A stretch of 64,000 nucleotides of DNA from Pleodorina starrii (GCA_030267565.1 BRXU01000030.1:372001-436000); one strand, 5' to 3'; positions 12,024 to 25,160 are shown, counted from the stretch's first letter. A program made the numbers and translations. The notes: generated by a model from the letters alone, not told the origin.

Positions 12024-15000
12024 CTACTTCAGGGCCGACTCGTACGTGGCCAGGATCTCGCGTTCCGTTGGGCCGGCGCTATCCGGCGGCCCTAGCGGTC
12101 CCGTGCTCACGGGACTCGCGATGGCACCTGGCGCCTGCGCGAGGCTGCCCCCGGAGCTTCCGTGCGCGAGAGGAGGGAGGCGCCCCCGGGGTGGCAGCGC
12201 CTGCAGCGAGGGCCGGATCCCTATCGGCGGAACGATCGGCACGCTGCTGTGCGCCGGCGCGTCACTGCCGCTGGACTGCATGGTGTCCGTGCCGGTCAGG
12301 CCGCCGGGCTGGCTGCTGGCTGCTTGCCCGCCATTCGCGTTGGGAGACGCGGCTGTAGGCGAAGCCGCCGGCGCACTCGGGGACTGCAGGGACTCCGCCA
12401 CGGGCACGACGTATGGGGGCGCCGGCAGCACAGCTGCCGCTGGCGCTGCTGCGGGGCCACCCATCGAGCGCGGTCTGCGACGCGAAAGGCGCAGACACCA
12501 GATTCCAGACATTTGAAATCAGCTGTTCCGTGGCTTGGTTACAGACGTTCGCGCGGCTGCTGCGGACCCCCGCATGCTATATACTCACAACATCTGCACG
12601 GTTTTCCCACGATACCGACGCCTTAACCCAGCGCTCTCCACGCACACGGGATCTGTACTAAGACCACCATTTATGGCATGATTCATCGTACATAAAGACG
12701 TGCATGCCGCGACACTTTTTCGCGCCCAAGCACTTACGTGGGGTTGATCATCGGCAGCGTCGACTTCTTCCGGTTGCGGTAGGGGTTGTCCGTCAGCTCG
12801 TTGTCCAGTTGCGTTAGCACTGGGTTCCGCGCCCCGGTCTCAATGCGGCCCGTTTGCCGCGCTCCCGAGCTGACCAGGCCATAGAATCTGGACGGAGCAG
12901 CACACGCACCACAGACCACAGATGCTACTCGTCAACATCGGAGATACTGCCCCGCTGAAGGCCATGCTGCGCGAGGTATACCTAGTATAGTCTATAGTGA
13001 CGGCGTACGAAAGCTCGTCAAGTCGGTCCAAACCGCGAAACCGCTCGCTGACCAGGTGCTGGCAGGCAGCGCAAACGTGATACCGGTACCTACTTTGAGC
13101 GGGGGTCGTATGGCGGCACGTAGCCCCTGTTCCTCGCCGCCTTGGCGGGAGTGAAAATGTTGGCCAGCAGGGACGGCTGCTGGCCCATCTCCTCCGCCGC
13201 CAGCCCGCCTTCCCGCTTGAGCTTCTCCTGGATCTCCTGCACGACCGTGTGGTCGAACGGCGCCAGCTGCCTGCGCAGAGAAGCGGGCGGTTTGGTGGTA
13301 GTCGGCAATAAGGAGCCGCAGGCTAAGCACAGTTAAGCGAGCGAGACTGAAAACGCGTGCAAAAGAGACGTGCAAAGCTGCCTTTTGCAAGGCTGCCCTT
13401 TTAGGGCACAGGACAACAGCCCACGTATGCAGAGGCCTCCCGTGCAACCGCGGGAATTTCCCCTCACGCATACAGGCCATCACCCACTTACTTCCTGGCC
13501 ATGCGGAGGAAGAAATCGGGCAGTTGGCAGGCCGTGGGCACCAGCACCAGGAACAGCCAGTACTGCGCAGTCGGTGCCGAGATGCCCACGAACAGATACC
13601 ACAGGTCCGAGCTGAGGGAAAGCGGGAACGCGCCGTATGCCAGCAGGTAGAACCACCACACGGCTGCGAGGGCAAAGCGGGGTCACGGCCTTGGAGGGTG
13701 ACAGAGAGCAATTTGCCATGACCGGTCGAGCTGCTCACACAGGCACTGGCGACACGGATCGGTGAGCCATCCCATGTCCTGGAGGTTTTCTCCATAAGCG
13801 CCTCTGCCACTCCGCGACGCTGCCACGCCTTCCACACCAACACCACACACCGCTTTGCCCCCGCTGAGCGGCGCCCTGCCGATTCAAATCATTCGGTCGA
13901 GCTGATTAATCAACGTCATGCAGGGTGGGGATTCCGGGCCCGGGTCATAACCTGGCTGCAGCGCGCGTAATCTTCGAGCGTGAGCGCCGTCGGGACGGGG
14001 CCTTACCCATGCTGAGCCAGATGGAGACGTGGTGCGCCCAGGTCCACTGGTCGGTGATCTGGATGACCTGGAAGTGCACCGTGATGACCACGCACGAGAA
14101 CATGAGCACGCCCGTCTGCCACATGGTGTAGGGATTCCCGTCGGCGCGGTCCGAGACCGTGGACCGGCAACCCCATAGGATGAAGACCATGATGATGGCG
14201 GTTTGGTAGAGCGACGACAGGAGCCACAGCGCAATGGCCCGGAAGTTGAAGTATTCGTTGCGCTGGCCTGCACGGCGTTTGACGGCGCATCCAGGGGTTC
14301 AAACAGGGGTTCAGACAGAATGTCGTCGGCTGAAGTCCTGGCACCGCTTGCATGCCCAGGCCCCAGCGTGCAAAAGCGGGCGACGTCGCCGCACAACGAA
14401 AGCCTTTACCAGCAACAGGCTGGGTCAGTGAATCTCGCCGCAGGAACAAAACCGCGGGCGCTCGGACGCTGCTCCCTTGCAGCCGCATTAATACGTACCC
14501 TGCATGTATAAGCCTGGGTATTTCAGGGCCATCGCCTTGTCCACGTCGCGGTCGAAGATGCCGATGACCACGGGCGTCAAGGCTGTGAACACGACGTTGA
14601 AGAGCGTCATGTAGAAGTCGTTGTAGATGAACTGGCCCGAGAACGCGTTGAACGCGTTGAAGACGAAGATGGTGACTCCGAACAACATGTTCTTGTAGAA
14701 AAAGAACAAGACCATGCGCGTGATGCGCTTGTACGAGTACCGCCCGTGCACCAGCAGCAGCGGAACCAGGAAGCGGAACTGCGCAATCGCAAAGTCGGAC
14801 GACATGACCGCCTGCATGCCCTCCTGACCGCTGATGCCCACGCCTGCGGGCGGGCAGCGCGTTCCACACGGGTTGAAAGGCAGATCGCGCCGAGTGCCTC
14901 CAAGGGAAGCCCACGGAGGGCAGGCTGCGAGGTGCACCATTGGGGCCCTAGCACAACAACCGAGGACCCTACGCTCAGCAGTACATGACTTGCGGCTGAC

Positions 15001-18000
15001 GCCGCTGGCGTCGGGGCGCATCATCGGGGCTGAGGGCCGCAGTAGGGCAACACTCAGTTCACAAGGAATGCATGAAGGATGACGAACAGCCCTCGAACCT
15101 TGGTGCAAGACCCCAACATGATGGCCACCCAGACTACCCTGCAATTTCCCCTTACCGATGTGCGCGCTCTGGATCATGCCCACGTCGTTGGCACCGTCGC
15201 CGATGGCCAGCGTCGTGTCCCCTTTGCTGCGCACCAGCTTGGTGACCTGCGCCTTCTGCAGCGGCGACACGCGGCAGCACACCACCGCCTTGCAGCGGAT
15301 CCCCACCTCCAGGAACAGCGGCGCCAGATCCTTGGCGAGCGCGTACGAAAGCGCCTTGCCATCAATCACAACGGCGAACGGCGTGCCCGCGTTCTCATCC
15401 ATGGTCTTCTTCGTCTGCAGGCAGGAAACAACGGGACCGAAGCGGGTAGAGGGTGCACAGCAGCAAGGCAGCCAACCGGTTAGCCACCATGTGAGGCACG
15501 CACAGGTTGGTCAGAGCCAGCGCCCATGCGGAAGGGCGCCGGGCAGAGGCGTCCGCACTTCAGTGGACAACCCACCCCCAAAATAGAGGCCGACCTCATG
15601 CACCGGCAGGCCAAAAGGTTGCGCCGCGGGCCACTTCAGGCCGGCGCAACAAATTACAACCTGTCCTGCAAAAGCTTCACAGATTCGCCTCATCTTGGCG
15701 TATACAACCCACACATTACACGACTGAGCTCGACGCCGCCTTTCCAACAAAAATATATTGGGGTAGACGATAGGGCACACGACCAGAGTCTCGCGCCAGA
15801 CCTGGGCTCAACGCGACCATCCGCAATTGCTGCCTCGGCGGCCAAAAAGCTCGCGAGGGACTTTCAGCGACGAGAAATCACCCCACCATGTGCACACCGA
15901 AAAGGCTTGGCCCTGGCGTCTAGTTGTTGAGAACGCGCCCATGCAAAACCCTCGCAAGGGATTTGCGTAAAGCGGCGGCTTGCCGGTGATGCCACCCACC
16001 ATTTCAAGCGAGCGAGCTACCGCCGCGTGCGCAAGCCGCTCCGCCTCCTGCTTATCGCCGCGAGCCTCCGCCTTTTCGACTTCCTCGACGCCGTACACAG
16101 TGATGGTGAACTGCACCCACGGGAGCGCGAGAGCGGAAAGGGCACAGCTTAGCCGACAGAGGAAGATGCGTTTAGCGATGACGGGCAAGCAGACTTGGAA
16201 CAAGGAGATTGACTCGTGCCTCCCCCGAACCGGCCTCACCTGCATCATGTCCTCCCGCAGCAGCGAGCACGCGTATCCAATGTTGATGGCCGTCTCCATC
16301 TTGTCGCCCGTGAGCACCCAGATGCGGATGCCCGCCATGGCAAGCTGCTTGATGCACTCCGGCACGCCCTCCTGCAGCTTGTCCTCGATGGCCGTGCAGC
16401 CCAGAAGCCGCAGGTTGCGCTCAATCTTCTCGCTCACCTCCGCCACCTTATCATCGCGCCCCACCAGACTCGTCTTGGCTGCCACGTACTCGGGCTGCCA
16501 CACGTTGTTGTACCATTCGCGGTCCACCTCAGCGTACGACAGGCACAGCGTACGGAGGCCCGCGGCTCCGAATTCCTCCATGTGGCGGCCCGTGGACTCC
16601 TTCATCGCCTCGTTGGGGCCGTAGCTGGGGTCCAAGCGCTCATATATGACCGTGTCGGCGCCCTGGGGGTTGTACGAATGAAATGCGAAATGAGTATTAG
16701 CGCCAGACGTTTACCGAGGACCGACATTGTCAACGCACACATAAAACCACGTCCACGTGGTGTGTTGGACTGCAGCCATGGTGAAGCAGGGGCAGGTGCA
16801 AAGTCCATCCAGCACCCAACTAGGAAAGCACCCGAGAGGGGATCCATCTGCCAATCCACTCGCCTTGGTGAAGATGATGATCTTGTCCTGGGATTTGTGC
16901 TTGATCACCACGCTCATGCGCTTGCGCGTCGAATTGAACTCCAAAACGTTGAGCACTTCGTACTCCACGTCCTCCACACCGCGGCCAGTGCGCTCCCGCA
17001 CGCTCACGGTTGTGTTGGTGCGCTTGTAGAAGAAGAACCCAAACACCTTCGCGGCGACCACCAGTGCGGCCTCGTCGGGAGACTCCGCCTGCGTTCACGG
17101 TGCCGCGGGAACGATGCGGTGCACACAGCCTTCACGACCGCATGCTTCCTACAAGCGCAGTCAGCGTCTGCCATGCAATGCCAAGCCTTCTGCCCAGTTG
17201 GTGCTTTGTGAAACCACGTGCCTCACGAAGATGCCCACACACAGCTCCCGAAGGCAGCAAACTCTACCGGAGACATAGCCAAAACGACTGCATCGCTGCC
17301 AATGCCAGCGACCACTCCGTTCCATGCCGCACACCCACCTCGTACTTGATGGTCTCCGGCTCAGGGGGCCCGTCGGGTACGACCGTGTGACACACGGCCA
17401 GCAACCGGAAAAACATTTCATAGGTTTCCGGGTCCTGGGCGCTGCACCAGGCTTTGCCCATCAGCCGCTCGTCGTAGAAGTTGAAATAGCGCTCGCGGTA
17501 CTTGGTGGCCTCGGGATTCTCCCGACTGTCCATCGTCTGGCCCTTCCTGAAAGGAGGTTGGCAATGCGCGCCACCCCAGCGTTGACAAGGGCAACATATG
17601 GAGGCCCCACCTCCCAACGCAGCATGGACACCGGCTGTCTAGCCCCCAGCATGGAAGGGCGCTGGTCTGCTAGCCCCAGCACACAAGGCCGCCATTGCGT
17701 TACAAAGAACCAGCCATGGCCGTGACAGTGATGGTCGTGACTGACAACAATGGGCATGTTCAGGCGCCCGAGCCGCACTACCTGGGAGCCCCGCTTCCCA
17801 GGCCCAAGCATGCGCCCACACCGATGGCAGCAGCCCCGGCCCCGCAGACGTGGCCCACCTCAGCGCGTTGGCCTTCTCAATTTCCGTGACGCCCGCGCCG
17901 TACGCCACACCGCCAATGGAGCATTTAAAGAACTCCATCACGTTGCGCGTAAGCGTGCCGGTCTTATCCGACAAAATGGTGTTCACCATGCCCAGCTCCT

Positions 18001-19682
18001 CGTTCAGGTTTGACGTGCGCGCCAGCGCGGGTGTGTCCGTGTCCGCGTGGTACATGTCGCGGTCGTTGTTGATATAGCCCATGGACTGGGCGATTTTGAC
18101 CAGCTCCATGGACACGTACAGCGAGATGGGAATCAGGTAGCCTGTTCAGGCAATTCAGGCGCCGCATGAGGTCAGGCGCCCCGCACGGAACACAGCCGGC
18201 AGGCTGCACGGCGTTTCCACGGCTATATACAAGATCATGAAGACCTCTCACTGCTACATTCCGTCATGCCGCAACTGCTGTCCTCTTGCGTGCGCCTTGT
18301 CACCCGTTCATTTCCAGTAACTCACCGTACAAGATGAAGGACGTGATGAAGGACGCAAAGCCCACGAACCCTGGACTGGCCGGGTTGTACTGGTCCGAAA
18401 CGTCCCCGGGCGCCAGGTACCAGTGCTTGCTGGAGTGGTCCTTTGTCCACACGGAGAAGTAGGTGGCGCCGGTGATGCAAAACGAAAACAGCAAGAAGAA
18501 CATAAATAGAATGATCTTGTCGACGATGCGCTCCACGTGGCTGCGCTTGGACGGCGCTGGTGCAGCGTTCTTGAAGATTTTCGTTTCGTGGCCTGAGGGG
18601 TAGTGGGTGCGGCCGGCATCATTTTCCCCGCTCGCGCATCGTGTGCCGGCCGTGCAACCGATGACCCGCGTTTGATTCCCGCGTTACTGCCACCAGTGCC
18701 AACCCAAAGGGCAGCGGGAAACACAACGCCGTACTGCAGCCGGCGACCATGCAACCCTCTCGCACGCACGTACCCGCATAAATGACTGCGCCCACGACCT
18801 TCGCCGTGTTGCGCAGGTTGCAGCCACGCAGGAGGATGGCGGCTGGGTTGATGGGCAGCGTCTTGCCGTCGAGGACAAGGTTGCCGGTGAACTGGTAGAG
18901 GCGTGCGTTCGGCCCCTCGCACTCAATCACCGCCTGGCGGAACTGGATAAAGTCCTGCTCCGCAAGGTCTTTCGTCTCATCGGGCGCCTTCTTGATTTTA
19001 AGGTTTGTCTCGCCGTCCAAGTTCATGGTCTCGATGTAACATGTGCCCTCCTCCGTCTCCGAAGTCAGGAACAGCAGGTCCGCGGGAAACTGCTGGTCTT
19101 TTGTGACAATCAGGATATCCCCCACGCGAACGTCCTTCCAGGTTCGGGTTTCGTACTCGCCCTTGGCGGGGTTCAAAACCTGAACTGCGCGATTGTTGAT
19201 TTCTTTGTCTAGCTTGTAGCGCTTGTAGTCTTCGACCGCTTCCTTTATCATAGCCACGCCCAGCACAATCACCAGCGGAGTCCATGTCGTCCAGGCCCTT
19301 CACAGCGATAAATTCGACTAGCTTAGCGCCGCTCGCTTGACTTGCAACCCCCAGCCCCCGCGGGCTCCGACCTACCGCACGGGCGAGAAAGGCGTCAACG
19401 ATAAAGCTGCGACAAGCGTGAAATATATGTTTGCAACGCGTCTGCAAGAGGAAAATACGGGTTGACTGGTAAGCCACCTTCCTTACATTTTGGCTATTCC
19501 CGGGCAAAGCATGATCACCTGTACTGCTCAAATAGAGCCTTTGGCAGGAACGTCCAGATATTGTACTTTGTGGTGCTTGTATAATTGCCAGCGTAGCTCC
19601 GGTCAGGTTCGCCAGCGTTTATTCGCACGAGTCGCTGCTCCGGCTCCCGGTTTACGCTGCCCTGCCTAAATAGCTTCTTCAT
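12024..19682 (-). CDS. P4-type ATPase, phospholipid flippase (copy 1)
   Basis: Sixteen exons join in phase to 1,361 residues: 19682-19519, 19441-19376, 19297-18774, 18592-18326, 18141-17859, 17546-17339, 17088-16864, 16662-16240, 16110-16000, 15414-15156, 14843-14499, 14267-14007, 13663-13492, 13270-13094, 12887-12738, 12474-12024. It starts at ATG ([10 protein letters not shown]). Motifs in order: TM1 [20 protein letters not shown]; actuator-domain DGETNLK; TM4 PISL; phosphorylation site DKTGTLTRN (Asp about residue 398); [13 protein letters not shown]; hinge GDGANDVGM (about 829); then the C-terminal membrane segments. All catalytic residues are present. Family role: ATP-driven flipping of phospholipids to the cytosolic leaflet, usually with a CDC50/ALIS partner, which is not in this window. 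The exon ending at 16864 uses a GC donor (AAG|GCGAGT). The last exon gives a Ser/Pro/Ala-rich tail of about 150 residues. It is paralogous to the gene at 35875-51525. Confidence 0.93.
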
Positions 19683-22277
19683 CCTTAGGATGTGAATACA
19701 CTTATAACATAACTACCTCGCAGCCATGTTCAATTGTCAATTCAGCTGGAGCAGTGTTGGCAAGTAATCCTAAATTTGCCGCCGTGTCCTTGGGCACATA
19801 GAAGCTAAATATGTTGCAAACTTCACGAGTCCTGTTCACGCTTGCACGCTTGAGGCCTGTGTCGTACGCCGTCAGAACGCCGTACAAACTGAGTGCGTAA
19901 GCTAGTACTCTGACTCGGTTCGAAATGCATGCTCCATCTTCTACCCTATCAGCCACTCTTCATTGGCAGTCGGTCGCATCTTTCTAGGCAAAAAACAAAA
20001 GACGGGCACAGCGGATACGCCGATACGGGCGCAGCGGAGGGAGGGCCCCAGTTGCCCAGGCTCAGGGCAAGGTTATCCATGGTAAACTCCGACAGTGGAA
20101 ATCCCCTGAACAGATGCCATGAAAGCAGTATGGTCGGCAATAAGAGGCTCGATGCGAAAAAGTTGGCGGGCAAGAAAACAGTCACGGCCGTACAGTGTGC
20201 CTCCTCCTACCGTCTCAAATCTTCCCCCCGCATAGCATACCGCTGATCTCGGCTGCCCGGGTGGCAAACAGCTATACGCAGCGCTGAAGTTGGCCATTCC
20301 CCTTGCCGGTCATGATCCCGTTGATGCCTGTGCCTGCACAAGGCAACAGCTCAAACGGGCGGCCCGGGGCAGAGCCTTTATTCGCTGTGCACGGCCGGCG
20401 CTTCGACCGCCGCACTGGTGCGCGAGACGTCGTATGTATTGCTGCTCCGTCTTTAATCCCCGTAACACATTTTTTTGGCTGAAAGATGTACATTTATCTG
20501 ATGAACGCTGAAGGCCCTCCGCCATCTTGCATGGAGAGGCCCCTACGGCATAAGATGCCGGGCCGCGGTGCGTAAACGTCATTGGTTGGTGACCGCTACA
20601 ACGGCGCACAGAGACGGGATCACTTCGCGCTTCGTGTCAGGTGTTCAGCAATAGCCGTCCAGAGCAGCCCCCATTCCCTGAGAGGGTTGGGTTAGCCAAA
20701 TGATGCCCTGTCGTCGATAACCGTTTTGCTCCGCAACGCCAAAGAACAGGCTTGCAACGTTGCAAGTGTGTGTGTGTGTGCAGTGCAAGTGGGCAACCGT
20801 AACCATTAATTCCCCCCGGGTTCGCTCGGTCCTACCTCGGTGGCTCATGCTGTCTGGTCTGCTTGGGCTCGCCTTTGCCCTATACGGATGCGTCAGGCCG
20901 TTTAAAGAAAGGCCGCGTGCAGCAGATCCCTTGTTGGCTCAGAGGCGTGCAATCAACGTGGTCGGCCGACGAGGGCCCTTGAACAGTCTAGCCTGCACCC
21001 GGACGGTAGCACGGGGCCGACAATGTCCGCTATTTATGTAACCTACACACACAAGTTGCTGTTGAGCAGGGTGCGTGCCTGCCAAGCGTGCCATCTTGAG
21101 CAGGGTGCGTGCCTGCCAACCAGCGCGTCATCCTTTTAATCGCAGGACATGACCATCCATTACGAGGCGAGAGCCGGTCCGCTAACGGTTACAGCACCCA
21201 CCCATGCAGGCAAAAAACGTTCTGTGCTTTCAACGCGTTGGGGCAGCAAATTTTCACAGGGCCTGAATCTGATATAAGCGCCTGGGCCTCACCTATCAAG
21301 GAATGTAGTAAGCTCATGCCTGATTCGTTACTATTGACGCACAACTGCCCCCACCCTCCGCCTAGAAACCACCTTATCGCATGACGCCCCCATCACTCCC
21401 AGGCGCCTGTGCCAGACCCTCCTGCTCAACCTCTGGCCCCATGACCGCCACAGGTAACCCACCATAGGGGCACACGGCTTCCACAGCTAGGAGCACGCGT
21501 ACCGGCCTATTTCATTGTCGCTATGCGCAGTGTCAACCACGCGCAATGGAGCCATTGCCCATTGGCAAGAGTAGCATCGCAACTCGCCGAGATGGGCACA
21601 CACTCTTGCACAGCGAAAGTTTTCCGCAGGCCCACGCGCAACGTTCACCCTCATGTGACACTGACACACACCAACACACTCCGAGGGGTCGAGACTCGAC
21701 CCTACGCTATCAGCGATGACCGCGTAGACTTCAGTGGGCAGTGACCAGGCGGTCGCTGTAATGATCAGAGCGTGCCCATCAGCCCATGCACCCTGCCCGG
21801 GCTGGCAACCATCGCGTGGTTACCATGCAAATCTGCCCGCCATCTTCATGAATACGGTGTTCCAACGACGACGACCCGGCCCTCAGGCCCCCCGCCCCTT
21901 GTATAGCAAGTACAGCCCGCCGTAGGCCCCCCGCCATACTGCTGTGCGCCGCCCGCCCACTGCCTTAGCCTTGACCGAAGAATGCCGTGACTGCACAATG
22001 CCTCGAACCCCCATGCGGTTTACGAACTCGAAACTGAAGGGCTCGAAATGCTGCCATGCCGCAAGCCGTCCTCCTCCATGTCTCTATGCAAGCTTCAAGG
22101 GGTAGACGTATGCAAAGGCACTGCCCCACACCCACCCTGTTTTACCCCTGTGGCGCCTCCTTAAACGGCCCGCACGATGGCCTCGCAGACTATCAGTGCC
22201 TCCATTGCAGCTAGTCGGCTGGCCGCTTGATTTGCGGCTCGCGCGAGTGCATTGATAGCGGCAAGTCGCAGCGAGCC
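19683..22277. other. upstream of flippase 1, no gene supported
   Basis: This region must contain the flippase 1 promoter and 5' UTR and the 3' end of the Sel1-like gene. Composition is moderate, with AT-richer patches near 19683-19950. Short open frames look random. A 24-bp direct repeat is at 21062-21119. Confidence 0.55.
21062..21119. repeat. 24-bp direct repeat
   Basis: Two identical copies of a 24-base unit (TTGAGCAGGGTGCGTGCC and six more bases) at 21062-21085 and 21096-21119, separated by ten bases. Confidence 0.9.
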
Positions 22278-23617
22278 TCACAGCTCGCAGTAGACGCCCT
22301 GCATCTTGTAGCCCCGCGATGCTGCCTTCTCCGACCACTCCTTTGCGGCGCGCGCGTCCTTCTGGCATCCGTAACCCTCCTGCAGGTGGGCCGAGGAAGC
22401 GTGCGGGTGTCAGGAGGACAAAGGTCGACATTGTCGCATAGGCTGCCGTTGAGAAGCCCAACCCCCGTGCGCAGTACGCCGGCTTGTATGAATCGCATCA
22501 CCGTATAACGCACACAGCAGCAATTCGACTGAGTCCTGCTGGCACGACACACCCAGCCCCCTGAGTTCCTGCCTCTCTCCCAACTGTTGCCGTTTCCGAC
22601 CATGCAAGCATGTTACTGCCGTTCTCAAGTATGCGACTGATTCACGTCAGGGCAGCACGGCAATCCGGCATGTGATTTGGGTATCGGACAATTACCGGTA
22701 AGCGGACAATTACCGGTAAGCAGAGCATCCGGCACCATGTGCACCGCAGAGCTGCTGCCTTCCCCACTAAACATCGCGCTATATGAATTGGACACCAGTA
22801 ACTGTCGTGCATTGTCCTTCACGCCCTGGACGCGACGTTTTGGGGCCCTTCACACCCCGACCAATTCTTACGCCGTCGTAGGCTTCGACCCATATTGGAT
22901 GGACAGGACATCAACTGAACGGCTCACGAGGCCCCAATGTCTAATAGTATGAAGGAACCCCGGATGCATGCGGTGTACAATTCGGTCGCTCTGTGCAGCA
23001 TTACCCGGACAGCGTCCGCAGGGGTGCCCAGCCGGCCACTTCGTGGACCCCTACATCAGTCCCTCACCCTCCTCCCCACCTTGTACATCTCCCCCAGAAG
23101 AGCCTGCTGCTTGACGTCCCCGCGCTGTGCCTCCAGAAGCGTGTCCTCGAACCACCGCTTCACGGCCTCCTGAACTACATACTTAAGCGGTATCGGCTCT
23201 GGTTGCATCTGCTGGTGATAAGGCGCCGCTTGTGCCGAGCCGGGACGTTCAAGCTCCGCAACCGTGCGCTTGTTGCTGGTCTTTGGGCGCCCTGACGCAG
23301 CAAAGGCGTCACAAACACGTAACGTCGTTGACAGGGAAAATGGGATGGAGGGGGGACAAACAGAAAGCATTGGACAATGAAGTGACAGTTGCTTTTATAT
23401 GGAAATGCAACCCTGGTTAAGCTGGAAACGTGGACAAGACATCCGAAAGCTTGAGAATGGGACGTTGGCCTCAGGGTCCTTGCACAAGTCCACCCAACAC
23501 TGATAACATCAATATCAACTCACCAGACGGATAGTTTGAGCTGGACATAGGCCGCGTCGGAACGCCTTTGACGTTCACCCGGGTCTGCGGCACGCTCTGC
23601 AGAGAGGTTTGGTGCAT
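22278..23617 (-). CDS. small Sel1-like repeat protein
   Basis: Three exons (23617-23524, 23291-23080, 22379-22278) join in phase to 135 residues. Both introns have consensus donors (GTGAGT, GTGGGG) and CAG acceptors. The N-terminal half is polar and probably disordered. The C-terminal half reads KYVVQEAVKRWFEDTLLEAQ, then GDVKQQALLGEMYK, joined across a splice site to EGYGCQKDARAAKEWSEKAA. That is the classic Sel1 pattern (A..G...A...LG.MY..G.G...D...A..W..KA). Family knowledge: Sel1 repeats are TPR-like helical hairpins that act as protein-binding scaffolds. Similar short plant HCP-like proteins exist, but their function is not known to me. With one full repeat it cannot form a superhelix alone. 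An extra upstream exon cannot be excluded. Confidence 0.75.
22685..22720. repeat. 18-bp perfect tandem duplication
   Basis: CGGACAATTACCGGTAAG occurs twice in tandem inside the second intron of the Sel1-like gene. Confidence 0.95.
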
Positions 23618-25160
23618 GTGCCGTGGAGGAATAGAGATAAGACTGAAGGAAGGCTAGGAAACAACAGGAGCTTCAGCCGGTCGCCCTCCCGGTTATGCGC
23701 GCTCAACAACCTAGTTTTGCTTCCAGGCCACGATGCACCTAGTCAGAAGCTGGAGCTGTAGTTTTGTGTTTGGTGCAAAACGTGACTTGTCAGGGCAAGC
23801 CATCGCTGGAGGCGCTTCAAGATTACCTCGTCAGTTTTCGGGCTGTACGGCCGTTCCGAGATACGGGGATTGACAAAGTACATTGCCATAACCGAACACG
23901 GGCCTTAAAGCAGCCGACACGCATAGCAATCCGGTCGCTGAAGGTGTGACTGGTGACGATATGGCAACTATGCGCGTTCCGTCTACGATGGGCCCGGTCA
24001 GACGACCGCCGCAGCCCTTTACTGGGCCAGGTCATGCCCCATGCCGCAAGAGCGTATTTAGAGTCGCCATTCGATGCAAAGCGGAAGAGGACCCCAAAGG
24101 TAACATAGGCAGCCAAAGGCGACGCAGGCGCCCAAGTATCTCCCTCCCCCCCCCCTTGCTGACGCACATCTGCGGCCGGCACTGCAGGCGGAGACGGGGG
24201 CCTTAGCGGAGTGTTCAATCAATTCGTTTTCCTCAAGGTAGGCAATGCGAGGCCCAGGCCACAACGCGCCAAGGAGCCGCCCCACCGGAACTAGCCTCCT
24301 TGCACCACCCCCACGGGGCAGTCCTGGCCATGCTTGGCACGCTTACCACGCCATTCCAACGCCAGTCTCGTATCTAAATTCAGCTCCACCCCTCCTCGCG
24401 CCGTGCCGGGGCTCGCGTCCAGGGAATCAAGTCGCCCGCAGTTGCGGCGCAACGACCAAACCCATGTGCGTGCAGCATGGCACGACGCAAGGGGCCAGGA
24501 CACGGGGGATTGGGCTTAGGGCCGGAAAACCCACCTCACCAGGCCGCGGTTTTGGCGGGCACCCTCGACGCGCGGTGATCCACTAAACCATCGCAGCCCA
24601 CAGCGACAAGCTGTGAGCCGCATCGCCGGGCCGGCCTACCAATTCTCATCCTATGGCCGCACACGCGTCGAGTTGAAACACAACGACAGCAGCAGCAGCT
24701 GCATGCATTGACCTGCGGAGGTGGTATAGCGGAGGTGGTATAGCTCTCACGCAGCCGCCCAGTCCCCGGAAGGGGAAAGGGAACGGAAACAGCAGCTTCC
24801 CCTACCAGCCGGGGACAGCAGCCACGAGCGTACCGTAGTCCAAAGGCCGCCGTCGCGACCGGGAGGAGCCCCTTGCCCACCGTCCATCCCTTCCGCTGCG
24901 CCCCACACAGTTTTCTCCTTTTCCTTCCACGTATTCCGACTCCGCTCGCGTTCCTTTGGTCTTTTGGTCCATCCGCCTACCCGTCGCCGCGCCTCCATCC
25001 ATTGCTGCGGTTTCTACAACCATTACCTGCCACCCACCCCTTCCTCCGGATCCGCTCGCTAACGCGCTCCCCGTCGTCCGTCTGTCCCTTCGCTGCGGTG
25101 CCTTTTCTGGCCGGTGGCCCAACCCTCTCCCCCCCCCGGCATCGCGCTGCAGCGCCCCTG
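23618..25160. other. divergent intergenic region
   Basis: This separates the minus-strand Sel1-like gene from the plus-strand gene at 25161 and should contain both promoters. No coding exon was recognised. A 14-bp tandem duplication (GCGGAGGTGGTATA twice) is at 24715-24742. The last 270 bases are pyrimidine-rich, as a 5' UTR might be. Confidence 0.5.

Noticed and set aside
15980..17211. Plus-strand open frames across flippase 1 exons
   Set aside because: They are antisense shadows of conserved P4-ATPase exons; the minus-strand reading has the motifs and fitting splice phases.
19702..19956. An 84-residue minus-strand frame just upstream of flippase 1
   Set aside because: No domain, and it lies where the flippase 5' UTR and promoter are expected.
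24873..25160. In-frame upstream extension of the 25161 gene as a chloroplast transit peptide
   Set aside because: The frame is open and Ser/Pro/Arg-rich, but it contains no ATG before 25161, so it would need an unseen upstream exon.
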